A stretch of DNA of 64,000 nt from Oxytricha trifallax (taxonomy: Eukaryota; Ciliophora; Spirotrichea; Sporadotrichida; Oxytrichidae): assembly GCA_000711775.1 (NCBI GenBank), contig ARYC01025363.1, positions 1 to 64,000 on the forward strand, in the 5' to 3' direction. A program made the translations under genes and the position numbers. Numbering within the stretch: the first letter of the stretch is position 1; the number at the start of each line of letters is the position of its first letter. Shown here piece after piece: positions 36,613-47,862 of this stretch. The notes below the pieces were generated by a model. That model made no database searches. It worked only from the letters and a program-made list of their open reading frames with translations, and had not been told where the DNA came from.

Positions 36613-37497
36613 GGATACCCCCTCCAAATCTGGAACTTTTTTAAATTCCAGTTTTAAACTGGAAATCCAGATTTAAATCTGGAATTCCAGTTTAAAACTG
36701 GAATAAAATTTATACTTCATTATTATAGATAAAATTTTTCATATTATTTTGTATTTAAATTTTTGTAAATTTTTTAATGTATAATTTAAATGAATCTAAA
36801 TAGATAGTTTATCTAAACAAAAACTTTAAAATCAATAATAAATTGAATATTTTTTTTTATATTTATCAAAATGATTCTTAGATGTACCGATTGAAAGAGA
36901 AATTTCTATTTATATAATTGAAATAATTACTGCTTTAAATGCAAAAGTTCAAAATTTTTATTAGGAATTAAAATTAATCAAACAACAAATACAAAGCTTT
37001 TAAATGAATAAATTTTAATGGATAAATATAATATTTAAATATTCTAGATAATAATAAAAGTGCATAAGTTTTTATGAAACTAAGTTAATCTATTGAAAAA
37101 AATTAGTTAAATTAAAAAACAATTCTTTTTATTTGGCTTTCCATTTTAATTCATTTAAACTAATTAATTAATAAATATCAGCTCTTTATTATTAAAATTA
37201 CAATTATAAATTTTTGAATACTAACTATTATGTTTGCTTTATTAAAAGATCTCCCTCTAGCAATAATATTATAAATGGTATATTTATATTATGTAAGTAT
37301 AAACTGAAGGTCAAGTGTAATTAATAATTGAAATTAAGATTTATTATTTAATGATTTATAATTATTTATCATCTTACAACTTCTTCCATTGCAAATATCA
37401 ACATCACATGGTTGCCATAATAATTTTTGCAGTTAAGAATTTTTAGTTAGTATTTAACTTAATTGAGCTATATATAGGAGGTTCGACTGAAGAACCT

Positions 37498-37686
37498 GAT
37501 CATGTGACCAGGTCGCATATGTGAACTCCAACTCAGTATATATTATTAATTACTTATTTATTTATTTTAGGAGAACCTGCTCAGGATCATTCGCCGGTTA
37601 AAACCGTTGGCGGGTCTGGGGATCGAACCATGCGTTATCCTATGTTAGGCAGGCTGCCACCCACCTGCCGACCTGGTCACATGATC
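37498..37686 (-). mobile_element. 189-bp nested element with 18-bp inverted ends and a tRNA-like segment
   Basis: GATCATGTGACCAGGTCG at 37498-37515 is perfectly inverted at 37669-37686. On the minus strand the inside contains a good box B, GGTTCGATCCC (near 37630), preceded by GTGGCAGCCTGCC and GGATAACGC, which resemble the D-arm side of a tRNA. T-arm pairing is imperfect, so it is a tRNA-derived SINE-like sequence rather than a functional tRNA. Confidence 0.5.
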
Positions 37687-37719
37687 TATTTATATTAATT
37701 ATAGGAATAAAAATTCAAG

Positions 37720-38166
37720 GGGGGGGGGAAATTTCCTGACAAGGTTTATGAAAAAAGAACTTTTTTAGGGAAGTTTCCTGTCAAGAATACTTTTTAATGG
37801 AATTATTTTTTGACATTTTAATACCTTTTATGATTTTCACATTTTTTTGATTCAAGCAATTCCTTCTACCACACATGAAATATTACAGAATCTAATTTAT
37901 ATTGAGCATTATTTTTTTTAAATATACAATCTTATTTTCTAATAGTTTTCCAAAATTTTTACTAAAAATTATGATAAAATTCTGTTCTATATCTCAATTT
38001 ATGATATTATAATATAATTGCAATTTATCAATATATCTATTAAATTGTTAAACTTATCTTTGGCCATTTAATATGTAAGAAATTATTTAATAAAATATTT
38101 TATATAAAATGAACAAAAATTATATAAAATAAAAAAAAAGTTTACTTGACAGGAAACTTCTCCCCA
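37720..38166. mobile_element. Poly-G-ended inverted-repeat element with target duplication
   Basis: The left end is a run of G followed by AAATTTCCTGACAAG; the right end, inverted, is GGGGAGAAGTTTCCTGTCAA. The direct repeat AAAAATTCAA lies immediately outside both ends (8-10 bp, Merlin-like). It is related by its TTTCCTG core to the element at 2338-2756. Confidence 0.7.
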
Positions 38167-38545
38167 AAAATTCAATTATAAGATTAAGTTTAAGAAATTT
38201 TTTCCTTTCAACAGAATTTTTCTACATAGTATTTTCATTTAAAAAAAATTCCTTGGAAACTTTAAATTTATCAAAAAACAGAAAAATTTATATTGATAAA
38301 AATCAAGATTTATTTATATATTTATATAAAATAGTTTAACATTATTATAAAGCATTATATTAAAAAATTCGAGGTGTATTTCTAGAATTCCAGGAATATA
38401 ACTGGAATTCCAGATTTATACCTGGAATTATTGATTTTTTGTATAATAATGGGATTCCAGAGCAAATCTGGAATTCCAGTTTAAAACTGGAATTCAAAAG
38501 CCAAATCTGGAATTTCAAAAAGTTCCAGATTTGGAGGGGGTATCC

Positions 38546-38553
38546 CACAAAAT
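38546..38553. repeat. Right 8-bp target duplication CACAAAAT
   Basis: Pairs with 36605-36612. Confidence 0.8.
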
Positions 38554-38559
38554 GGTAAT

Positions 38560-39890
38560 TAATTGTGTAAAAAAATATGAATCTGAAAAATAAGGAAAAA
38601 AAAATTAAAATACTTATATTTCATTGAATTATAATAATAATTTTTAAAAAATTTAAAAGCTATTTTTTGAATTAAAAATTTATATTATAAATAATAACTA
38701 CTAAAAAATTTAAAATTATATTTATTTTATTAGAATTACCAAAATAGCCTTTCTTAATGTGTTTGAATAAATTGAGAGAGATGTAATTTTCTATGGGCTA
38801 TATTAATATTTTTTTATTAACTTTATTAATATTTATTTTATATTTTTTATTTTTATAATTCTAGTAAATTGATTTATTATAACAACTCATTCAATTGATT
38901 AAAATTTGAATTATAATATCTTATTATAATATATTTATTATAAAAGAGTAAAATCAATTTTATAAAGTAAATTGTTAAATTTTAATTAAAAATTATTTTT
39001 ATATAACTTAACATTAAAATCTATTTAATCAAGCAGTTTTTTTTATAAAGACAGTATATCTAGGGAATCCCTATATCATTAGGCAGCAATACTTAAGTTT
39101 TACCATCAGGATTATTGGTTAATAATACAGTTCTATAGTCTAATCATTCTTTTATATATGTTTACTAAAATTTTATATCTCCATAATTTATTAAATTTAC
39201 TATTTAAGAAGAAATTATCTAATTTATAGAATAAAGACTCTTTACTTATTTGAAAATACAAAAAAGAATTCATAAATCATACAGAAGAAAGGCTTTAGTA
39301 TAAAGCTGTAATTTAAATACTAAGAATAAACTACTATAATAATTTTAGAAAAATGTTGGTTGTTCAATACCAGAGGAACAATGTGCGATAGGAGATGAAT
39401 GTGATAAATTAAAAATACTGAGATATTCTAAATATATGTTAATATAAGAATTAGATTATTTTATAATTCACTTCTTTGAGTAAAAAGTAAATATTGAACT
39501 AATTACAATTAAATTTGACTTATTTCTTTTTCATTATTTATAACCACGATTCACTAAATAAATAATAATGGGGTTTTATTATATTTCTGTTTCTATGCTT
39601 AATTTTTCTTTGATGAAATTGTATCTAGATGAAATGTTACTCTTTTATTTAATTTTGAAATCTCTTCTATTCAAGATATTCACAAAATGAAATATTAATT
39701 CATAAAACTTATATTAATAAAAACTTATGTAAGATGTTTGATCTTTTTAAGAATTATAATAAATTAAATATTATTGTGCAGATAATTTTCCCAAATAATA
39801 GATTTTTTATATAAATTAGTTCAGAAATCCCCATCTTATTTATTTAATATAATATAATATAATATTTAGGCATTTTTTATTCATACTAAA
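38560..39890. other. AT-rich spacer
   Basis: Nothing recognised. Confidence 0.5.
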
Positions 39891-39904
39891 GAAGTACTTT
39901 CTCT

Positions 39905-40200
39905 TCTGTCTAAGATTGATTAGTTACATTGAGACCTCGTTAATACAAACATTTTGCCTACAAACTCATGAGAAAATACTCTAAGCACAAGATAAATTTT
40001 AAATTTATGAAGTCTATAAAAAGAATTACCCCAGTTTACATTAAACACCTTAAAACCAAGAGATTGACATGGTTTAGGGAGATAACAAGGAAAAAAAGTT
40101 AAATAATTCATAAACATGATTAAGTGAGTTTTTAGCCATTCAAGATAAACATTAAATCCTGGGCCTGTCCATACAACGACTGTCAACAGAGCAAGTATAG
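39905..40200 (-). CDS. Weak candidate exon
   Basis: The minus-strand frame LLTVVVWTGPGFNVYLEWLK, then NYLTFFPCYLPKPCQSLGFK and VFNVNWGNSFYRLHKFK, with three Trp as TGG. The family is unknown. It lies upstream of, and not in line with, other minus-strand exons. Confidence 0.3.
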
Positions 40201-40681
40201 AATTATTTTAAAAACATTTGCAACAACAGTTAGCATAAATGACAGTACAGGTTGGAGAGGTACTTAAACTAAATACTATCTACAAATATTTATTATTGTG
40301 TAGACATGCTCGAATGCCTAAAAAGTGAGGAACTCATATCCAGGGGTGATTATATTCTGGGAAAATTTTCGTATTCATCACTCGCGGTCTGTATAGATTC
40401 TGATTATTGCTTATAGTTGGGAGTGCATCTTCAATACTCCCTATAGCTCAAAATATCACTACATTGAAGAAGTGTTGTCAAAAATCAAGCATCACTAAAA
40501 GAAATAGCAGATGAAAAAGACTTTTGTTATCTCTAGGTTCATTTAGTATATTGGATTGATTAAGAATGTGATAGAGATTGCCGATAAACATATCATTTAG
40601 GTTATAATATTTAAGAATCATGAAAGATTATGTTAGGAGCAATAATGAGTAGCCAAGATAATATTTAATAAATTGAAATTT

Positions 40682-40905
40682 TCATTTATTGTATTTGCTC
40701 TTCCCTCTACATCGCTTAGGCCAAACATCTTTCACATCCTCGTCTTCTTCCTCATGATATTTTGCGGTCAATATCCAACCGCAGATTTTTTTATAATTTC
40801 TCAAAGGTCTGGGATATTTCATGATACTACCTTGTCATTCTTTTAGAAGGCTTAGATTTGAATTTTTATATTGACAGTACTTTGTCCTTAGAAGAAGTCT
40901 TTAAT
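40682..40905 (-). CDS. C-terminal exon of an unrecognised protein
   Basis: The minus-strand frame SNLSLLKEWQGSIMKYPRPL, RNYKKICGWILTAKYHEEED and EDVKDVWPKRCRGKSKYNK ends at TGA 40684-40682. An internal TGA at 40837-40835 would be Trp. The acidic patch followed by a basic tail, and the GC rise, make it protein-like. The family is not recognised. Confidence 0.5.
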
Positions 40906-41864
40906 TGTGCGAAGTAAAGACGCGATTATTATTTCTCAATTACTAACTGTCATTAATTAATTTTATCCCTTTAATATTTTCAAGATTTCCAAAATTAATC
41001 TATTTCTACGAAAAATCAGTTGCCAATGTAAATTTGTACTGATTCTATAAATAATAATTATGTCTAGTTGAATTGTACAAACAGTCAAGAGTTTAGTTTT
41101 ATATGTCTGTTATTTTGCATTATAAAATGAGACTTTTTAAATACAATATTATCCATAAACTTAATTATATTTAAATTTCTAGAATATACCAGTACAAACC
41201 ACTTGAGGATGTATATGAATGATAATCAAGTTTTTAAATACAAATATTTCAATTTTACTTACTTTAATAGCAGTTTTTTGTATTGATCTCTCTTCTTCAT
41301 TTTTATTTAAAGATTATCAAAATAATTTCAGCTTGTATTTAATTTGTCTTAACTTTTAATTTTTGAAAATAAATGAATAATAATTGCCTTGATTATGATT
41401 TAACTTTTTCAGGTCTAGATTTAATCTCATTAGGAATCTATGATTTATAATCTGTAATGTTTCGAATTTAAGACAAAATCAGAAAAATATCTTTGCAATA
41501 ATGGAATTAAGCTTATTTGAACCACTCTGATTTAATTTTATAATCAAATTTATTGTTTTGCTGATCTTATTTGCCTCGCTGAATCTTTTTTTTTATATAA
41601 TTATTTTTTTTCCACAAAAAACGTATATATTAATGTTTAAAAATTCCTGAATCGTCAAAAAAAAGTTCAAAATTTTTTATTTATGATAGTTTTAAAATGA
41701 AGACTAAAAGATTTTTATTTAGTATAAATAAGATATGGCGATATTTCTTATATTACAAAAAGACTTTTTTTTATATTATTTTGATCCTTCAACTCTCTAA
41801 AATATCAAATTAGAATTAATATTAAATTCATCAAATTTTGAGTGGTTATGATTTAAAATCATTG

Positions 41865-42200
41865 TTTCTAAACACATTACACACTTTCTTAAAATGATCC
41901 GGTGACTTCAGTCAAACAAAACTTGGCTCTCCGCCTTTACGATTATTGTTTGTTTCTGGAACTATATTATCATCGTCATTATTGTGATTCATCATATTTA
42001 CACTATGAGACTGAGAGGCTCAATTTGCTGCCCCTCTAGACCCACTTTTCTGGCTTAAGTTACTAACATTTCTTGGGACTATGAAAGTTAAATCCATTAC
42101 TCCTTGCTTCAATTTAGTGGCGTGCTCTTTACTTCCCTTCCCTTCATCTTTTCAGTTTCACAAAGTTGAAGTCATAGAACTTAAATAAAGATTTCGTTTT
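41865..42200 (-). CDS. Candidate exon, Asn/Asp-rich unknown protein
   Basis: The minus-strand frame DEGKGSKEHATKLKQGVMDL, TFIVPRNVSNLSQKSGSRGA, VNMMNHNNDDDNIVPETNNN and GGEPSFVWLKSPDHFKKVCN. TGA at 42022-42020 and 41914-41912 would be Trp. Long homopolymeric Asn/Asp runs are usual in ciliate proteins. The family is unknown. Confidence 0.45.
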
Positions 42201-42894
42201 CTTTGAAGAAAGTTGCTTGGAGTTAAAGCATGGAAGTGATACCTTTAGATATTGAATCAATATGACCATATTAATCAGTCAAGATGAAATCATATTCTTT
42301 GTTTGTTGGCTTTATCAATCCTATTTAATCTTTAATTCAAACTTTTAAAAATTCATATTTAATGATTTTAAGAGTTTACTGTATATCATTCTTAAGAGAG
42401 GGAACTGGCTTGACAATCAGAGTTATGGAGAAATTATGTCCCACTCAGCATAGCGAATGTGCTCGAGTCAATATTAATAAATCTCTCCTTTCCATTTTGA
42501 AGAATTACTCCAAGAAATAGTTAAAAGTATAAAAAGTGTTGTGATAGGGTGATTAGAAAATATGAAATACAAACTAATTTACATACGTACAATATAAAAT
42601 TAGAAATGCAGAGAATATTACCAGTAATACCTGCCAAACTCAAAGGCACACTCTTTGTGTTTTTGTTATGTTTGTCATTGGTTCACTATACTGCACTTAT
42701 GTATTTATGATACGTGGACCAATAACTACTAGTACTTTCAATTGATCCTCGTCGTGTACAATCCTTATTTGAACTGGATAGTAATTCTTACTATAGTAGT
42801 AGTTTCAAGTAGAATTCTTTCTTACACTATAGGTTTTCTCTAAGTTGATTTCTCACATTTTTAAAGCATTTTCTCTGTAGTTTGTTAGAAATTG

Positions 42895-43060
42895 TAGATT
42901 GATCTTAAATCTTCGTTTTGAGATATTTTTTTGTGTTCTCATTGCGATTACGAAAGGCTTCTTGTGGGCATCAGGGTCATAGTGGTTATCAAAAGATTTA
43001 CCTCACTCCTCAGGAGAATGTCTTCTCAGTTTTGGCTTGTTTTTATTTTAGTTTGTCTTC
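42895..43060 (-). CDS. Weak candidate exon
   Basis: The minus-strand frame RRHSPEEWGKSFDNHYDPDA followed by HKKPFVIAMRTQKNISKRRF, with one TGA as Trp. Possibly part of the same gene as 41865-42200. The family is unknown. Confidence 0.3.
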
Positions 43061-43204
43061 GCAATAATGCTTTTATGATGAGGGTCATTCATTTTATCGA
43101 ATTTTATTATAAATGAAATTAACTTAATTCAACCACCTTATTCACGAAAAAATTATACTTTTATGTATTACTACTATTTTTGATGGTAATAAATATTGAC
43201 TTCA

Positions 43205-43430
43205 TGCCCATGAACCTCAAAAGTATTTTAACCAAAGAGCTTTGTAATACCGTTATTGTTTTCATAATTTTAGCATGTGAGTATTAATTTCCACTAATGA
43301 CCACAAATGCTGTGTCTTCTGCAAACATAAGTTCAAAGCCATTCACATGCTCATTCAAAGATCTTGGTCTTCCAATAGCTGAGGCTTGATTTTAGAAATC
43401 CTCTTCTTCTTGAGTATCGTTATTAATTTA
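43205..43430 (-). mobile_element. Possible reverse-transcriptase fragment
   Basis: The minus-strand frame SLNEHVNGFELMFAEDTAFV then VISGNQYSHAKIMKTITVLQ resembles the catalytic block of a reverse transcriptase (F-A-D-D followed by hydrophobics, then a helix), with E in place of the first D. Only this short block is visible, so it could also be a host exon. Confidence 0.3.
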
Positions 43431-43978
43431 GATTAGATAGTTACCGTAAATCTACAACGACTTGGGATAATTTGGATTTATACGAGTTAGCTGATGCCAG
43501 ATATTGTTGATTCTCTTAGTGATATTTAAACCTAGTTTATGAAAAACATTTAAGTAAACCATTAAAGAATCTGAATGAGACAAAAGCTCAATGTGATCAT
43601 TTGCTGATTTCTCATATTTTTGTTAAGTTTATCATACAAACTTTCAAAAGCAATGACTATTCTAAAAAATTAAATCCATTTTTAATGCTTTAAAAATATA
43701 AAATTTTCTCATTAAGGTCAATTTTGCTAAAAAATCGGAAGTTTAAATATTCAGAGAAATCAACAAATCTGCCAAAAAAGTGTAGTTTATAATAATATTT
43801 TATAAATTTAATATTAGATAATATATGATTATATTATGAGATTAGAGTGGAGAGAACTCTTAATATTGAGACTCTCAAAAATATTTAGCAACATAGTTTA
43901 CATGTGCAAATATAGTTGGTTTATTTTTGTTTGTTTATATATACCGAAACTCTGTCCAAATATCTAGTTTATTCATGT

Positions 43979-44336
43979 ATGGAGCGAGTCGCAAAATTTT
44001 ATTTTTTTTGCGAGCGACTCCGGTTTTATAATCTTAATTAATTACGAGATGTATTCTTTTTTAATATTTCATATTATTATTACTGCATGCTTTTTAATGA
44101 TAATCATATTGCACTTTCTATTAATGATAAAATTTGAATGTATCAATGAAAGATTTTAAGGTTGTCACTATTATTAGCAACATGTTATATTAGTAAATAA
44201 CTTATTGCTTTTTAACTTAAACAGCATGCGTTAAAATAAATTAATAATGTGCTAAAAATAATTAGGATATCAGATAATGGAAGAGTTAAAAGCGGAGTCG
44301 CTCGCAAAATAAATATAATTTTGCGAGTCACTCCAG
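43979..44336. mobile_element. MITE with hairpin-forming ends
   Basis: Inverted ends of about 45 bp (TGGAGCGAGTCGCAAAA...TTTTGCGAGCGACTCCG at 43979-44022, inverted at 44287-44331). Each end is itself a near-palindrome because GGAGYGAGTCGC and GCGAGCGACTCC are complementary. The interior is AT-rich and non-coding. No convincing target duplication. Confidence 0.75.
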
Positions 44337-44589
44337 ATAAATAAAAACGCACAATTTTGGCAGAGTAACGGTACAGACAAGAGAGAAAAATGATGCAGCA
44401 CTATATCCACGACTGAGCTAAACAACCCAATCAATTCTCTTAGTAAATCAAAATGGATGAAATCACTCCATTTGATCAAACAAAAAAAATACATTTAAAT
44501 TTTTAATATTAAGAATATTATTATAAACAATAGTTTTCAAGTAGGTTTATTAATTTCTTTGAATATTCATTAATTCGATTTAACATTAT

Positions 44590-46510
44590 ATTCGACCTAA
44601 TTGTAACATCAGGCTCTGCGAAGGTCTATTTTTCTGCCATCTCTTTGCTCTGTAAACTGAAAATTTCTATTGAAAGTTAGTATCGCACTTTCTCTGCAAC
44701 ATTCAGTTCCAGTAATGCTGCTGAATATTTTCAATTTAATAGAATAAGAAGTAAGCATAGGGGGTGTGTAGTACAACTTCACTGTTAGAACTTTTAGCAT
44801 ATTCAGCATAAATTGAGTTAATAGAATAGAATAGGCTCCTTAGAAATTATAGCTCTCCTATCACTCATTCTACCTGTTAATGGTAAGTAGAGCTCTTCAA
44901 TGTTATTCAAGGAGTATTAATTGTTCAAACACTCAGATTAGAGATTGTGAACAAGACCAAGTAAGATCATCTTGTCCACTTCGTTAACGTGCTCGTCTAT
45001 AATTAATTAGTAGAGTTTATGTATGAAAATGTCAATCTAGTATTCACTCTTAATCTTATCATGTTTCTTATAGAGGATCTTCTTATAGATTTTGCTGTCT
45101 CTAATTTTTTAATTGCTGGTAAATTAATACCAAGCTACTATAATGACTATCGTTTAGCCTTGGTGGTCCGCTGATTCTCAGGCTTTGGTTAAAAGGATGT
45201 TTAGAGTTATTCATTTATAGGTGAGCCAACAAGAACCAAACAAAACAGAGGTTTTTTAGTTGTAGTATGGTAAGTATTTTAGGTACATTTTGCAGAAATT
45301 TATTGAACCTCCTATGTGAATTACTATATTGATATAATTAGATTAGTTTTTGTATTTAAATCTTATAGTTTTCTTTCTAGAAATATTGCACGCATAGTAA
45401 ATTTACTAAATGCATTAGAAAACCTTATAATTCTACAATATGAGTAAAACAAGTTTATTTTATAATTGATTTTTAGTTTTTACACCTAATTCACGAAAAT
45501 ATATAATTATAGATAATCATTGACTTCCATGCCGAATGAAAATTTTACTTCTTCCAGTACAAAGCAGTCTACTTCCCAGATCCACAAAGACATAAAATCA
45601 GGATGATAAAAATCCATATAGAATTAGCGCTAAATCTAAAAAAATTCCTAGGGTGCCATAATTAGCTTCCTGAACCAAAATTTGTGGATAAAACCAAGTT
45701 ACTAAGCTAATAAAGAATAATGTTCTATTTCTTTCTAGAGTTAGACTAATTTCAAGTAGATTTCTTGAAATGCAACGTCATCACAATAGAGTAAAGTTTG
45801 TAGAAGTACTGGTCCAGGACGACTCTTAAAAGTTTAACTGGTTTTGAAAACAATGAATATATTTAAAAAAACTTTAATTTAAAAAGCATTTCAAAACAAA
45901 GGGCAATTAATTTCCCAATATTTAGTTTATTTAATGCAATAATTAACTCGTGAAGTCTCTCTTGTAGAAAAAATGGCCAACTATAGCAATAAGTATTTTA
46001 TAGAGTGTCATGCATGTTTTGAAGTTAGTATCTAATCTAGCCAGAGCATCAGTGTGATAAGGCTGTGATTCATTGTAAAAGAAGGAAATCAGCATGAACA
46101 CCACGCATATTCCAATAAGTGAAAATGAAAAAAGTATGCAGTAAAGTAAGCGAATACCGCTTCAACACTCCAAACTCTGATCCACCACATGGAAACCATT
46201 TTCACATGAAAATATAGAGATAAAGATTTCAATAATAGGCATCATGATCACCCAAAATGTTATAATTGAGAAGTATCTCATGATCTTGATTGGGAAAATA
46301 AAATAGAAATTCTCTATTTTTATGCTGTAGTCGATGTAGAACTGTTGTATGATGTAAGCTATGAGCACGAATATTAGAGTGTAAGACACTATCCATTAGT
46401 AGACTGAAGCTGAGTTCTCAAGCATAGGGTAAATTCTTATTAAGTCGCATAACGTGCAAATAGTCGAATATAAATCGTCCTTAAACGGGATTATTATAAT
46501 TTTTAAGTCA
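44590..46510 (-). CDS. Multi-pass membrane protein of the ciliate tmcB/PAS-domain type (partial)
   Basis: Minus strand. The clean N-terminal block (about 46510-45900) reads IPFKDDLYSTICTLCDLIRI, then a membrane segment IVSYTLIFVLIAYIIQQFYI, FPIKIMRYFSIITFWVIMMP, IIEIFISIFSCENG, SLECWSGIRLLYCILFSFSL and FFYNESQPYHTDALARLDTN. The order of hydrophobic segments, the C-W-x-G and the N-E-S...R-x-D block match the N-terminal membrane part of the large ciliate family annotated as tmcB-like/PAS-domain proteins, as I remember it. The Trp of ECW is TGA (46164-46162). After less clear sequence, probably with introns, SEYQIDIFIHKLYQLIIDEH, VNEVDKMILLGLVHNLQSEC and IEELYLPLTGRMSDRR (about 45080-44830) look like the family's cytoplasmic part, and a further stretch runs to 44600. 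The PAS domain itself is not located. Likely a plasma-membrane signalling protein. Confidence 0.55.
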
Positions 46511-47224
46511 AGTTTCTATGAAAAGGCTATTTTTAAATTTCAAATCTAAATAAAAGAACGGTTTCATTTTTATTTTATTAATTGGAGTTTAATTTTCGTA
46601 TTGTATAACAACCCATGAATTTTAATAAAGCTGATAACAATCATAACAGCAGCAAAAATAAAGTCAATGTTTCTCTCTCGCATCAGCTCGAAATAAATCT
46701 GGAAATGTTTTTCTTTAAACTTTGCTTGATAATTTAGCGCTTATTCCCTCCCTTCTTGTTCTCGTCCTCCCAGAATTCGATTGCTTAGTTCATCGATAAT
46801 GTGTTTTTTTATTCAATATAAATATAGGGACAAATTCAACTATATTTGATCTGATAAAATAATAATTATAATAAAATATATTAGTTCTATAATCACGCTA
46901 GGATAATTATGAAATTAAAAGTTTGTAAAAGAGCCTATTAGTCATAATATTTATCACTAATATTAGCTCCACATAATTGATTAAGATAAGGTTTTATTTT
47001 ATATAATAAGATAATTAAATAAAGATACTTTTACTCTATATAAAAAACATGGATATAACTATTGGATTATTTCAAACCTATTGATTAGATAAAAATAATA
47101 TTTATTTTTTATTTAACTTTATTTGTTTCAACTGCAATAATAATGTTCATATTCATTTTAAAAAATTCCAAATAAATTAATTTTATTCAATAACACTTAA
47201 GAATATAATATATTTACACTTTTT

Positions 47225-47395
47225 CAAACAAAAGTTCTTTTCTTGATTTCCTTAATAATCTTTAATTTCTTTACCGTGTAAAAACGTCAAGTTCATCTCG
47301 CATGATGTCATACATTCCACTTCTTAGATCAGAGTCTTCAATAGTCTAAGCTTCCTTAAGAGATTTCCTGTAAGTTTCTTGCACTTTCACTTTAA
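47225..47395 (-). CDS. Small candidate exon, possibly LYR-like
   Basis: The minus-strand frame VKVQETYRKSLKEAQTIEDS, DLRSGMYDIMRDELDVFTR is highly protein-like. The Y-R...Y-x-x-M-R-D-E pattern is reminiscent of LYR-motif mitochondrial assembly factors, but the first Leu of LYR is Thr, and only one exon is seen. Upstream is a possible intron from 47400. Confidence 0.4.
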
Positions 47396-47862
47396 AAATA
47401 AAGAATTATAAGTTTTTAATCAATAAAAATTTATTTTACTGTTGAGTTTCTTAACGAAGTTAAGCCAAACGAGTGTTTTTTTTAACTATCTATAAGATGC
47501 TTTTATTGGTTGTTCTATTAATAATTTTAGGATTATTAGGCATTAGATGATTGTGCGAGGGATTATTACAAGTGTGCTAATTTTATTCAGTTTTACCGTT
47601 TATTTGAGAAGTGTAGCTTGTCTATTAGATAAGCGCTTTGATGAGTTTTTTAATGATTAATTAACAATTTCGCAATGAGAAAGAGAATGACTCTAGAGTT
47701 GTTTAGTTAAATTAATTTTAGAATAAGTAAATTGTATAATAAAAAATGCATTCAGGTTAAAATTAGATGTTAGTTTTGAGATGAGATAATGATTTTGGAA
47801 ATTTGTTTAATTTGTATTAAAATTGATTGAATTTGATAAATCAAAATTGATTGTAAACAGAA

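Larger units (their letters stand above)
36613..38545. mobile_element. Inverted-repeat element with 8-bp target duplication, non-autonomous
   Basis: Both ends begin GGATACCCCCTCCAAATCTG when read inward, continue with related tandem and palindromic blocks of CTGGAATTCCAG and AAATCTGGAA, and are flanked by CACAAAAT. An 8-bp duplication fits the hAT or Merlin superfamilies. No transposase is seen; the interior is AT-rich and contains two further elements (37498-37686 and 37720-38166). Confidence 0.8.

Noticed and set aside
37560-37680. A functional tRNA gene on the minus strand
   Set aside because: Box B is good, but the T-arm and acceptor stem do not pair properly and box A is weak.
40291-40830. 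A plus-strand gene starting MLECLKSEELISRGDY
   Set aside because: The opposite strand carries a more convincing exon at 40682-40905, and the plus frame needs many Gln/Trp readings of stop-like codons.
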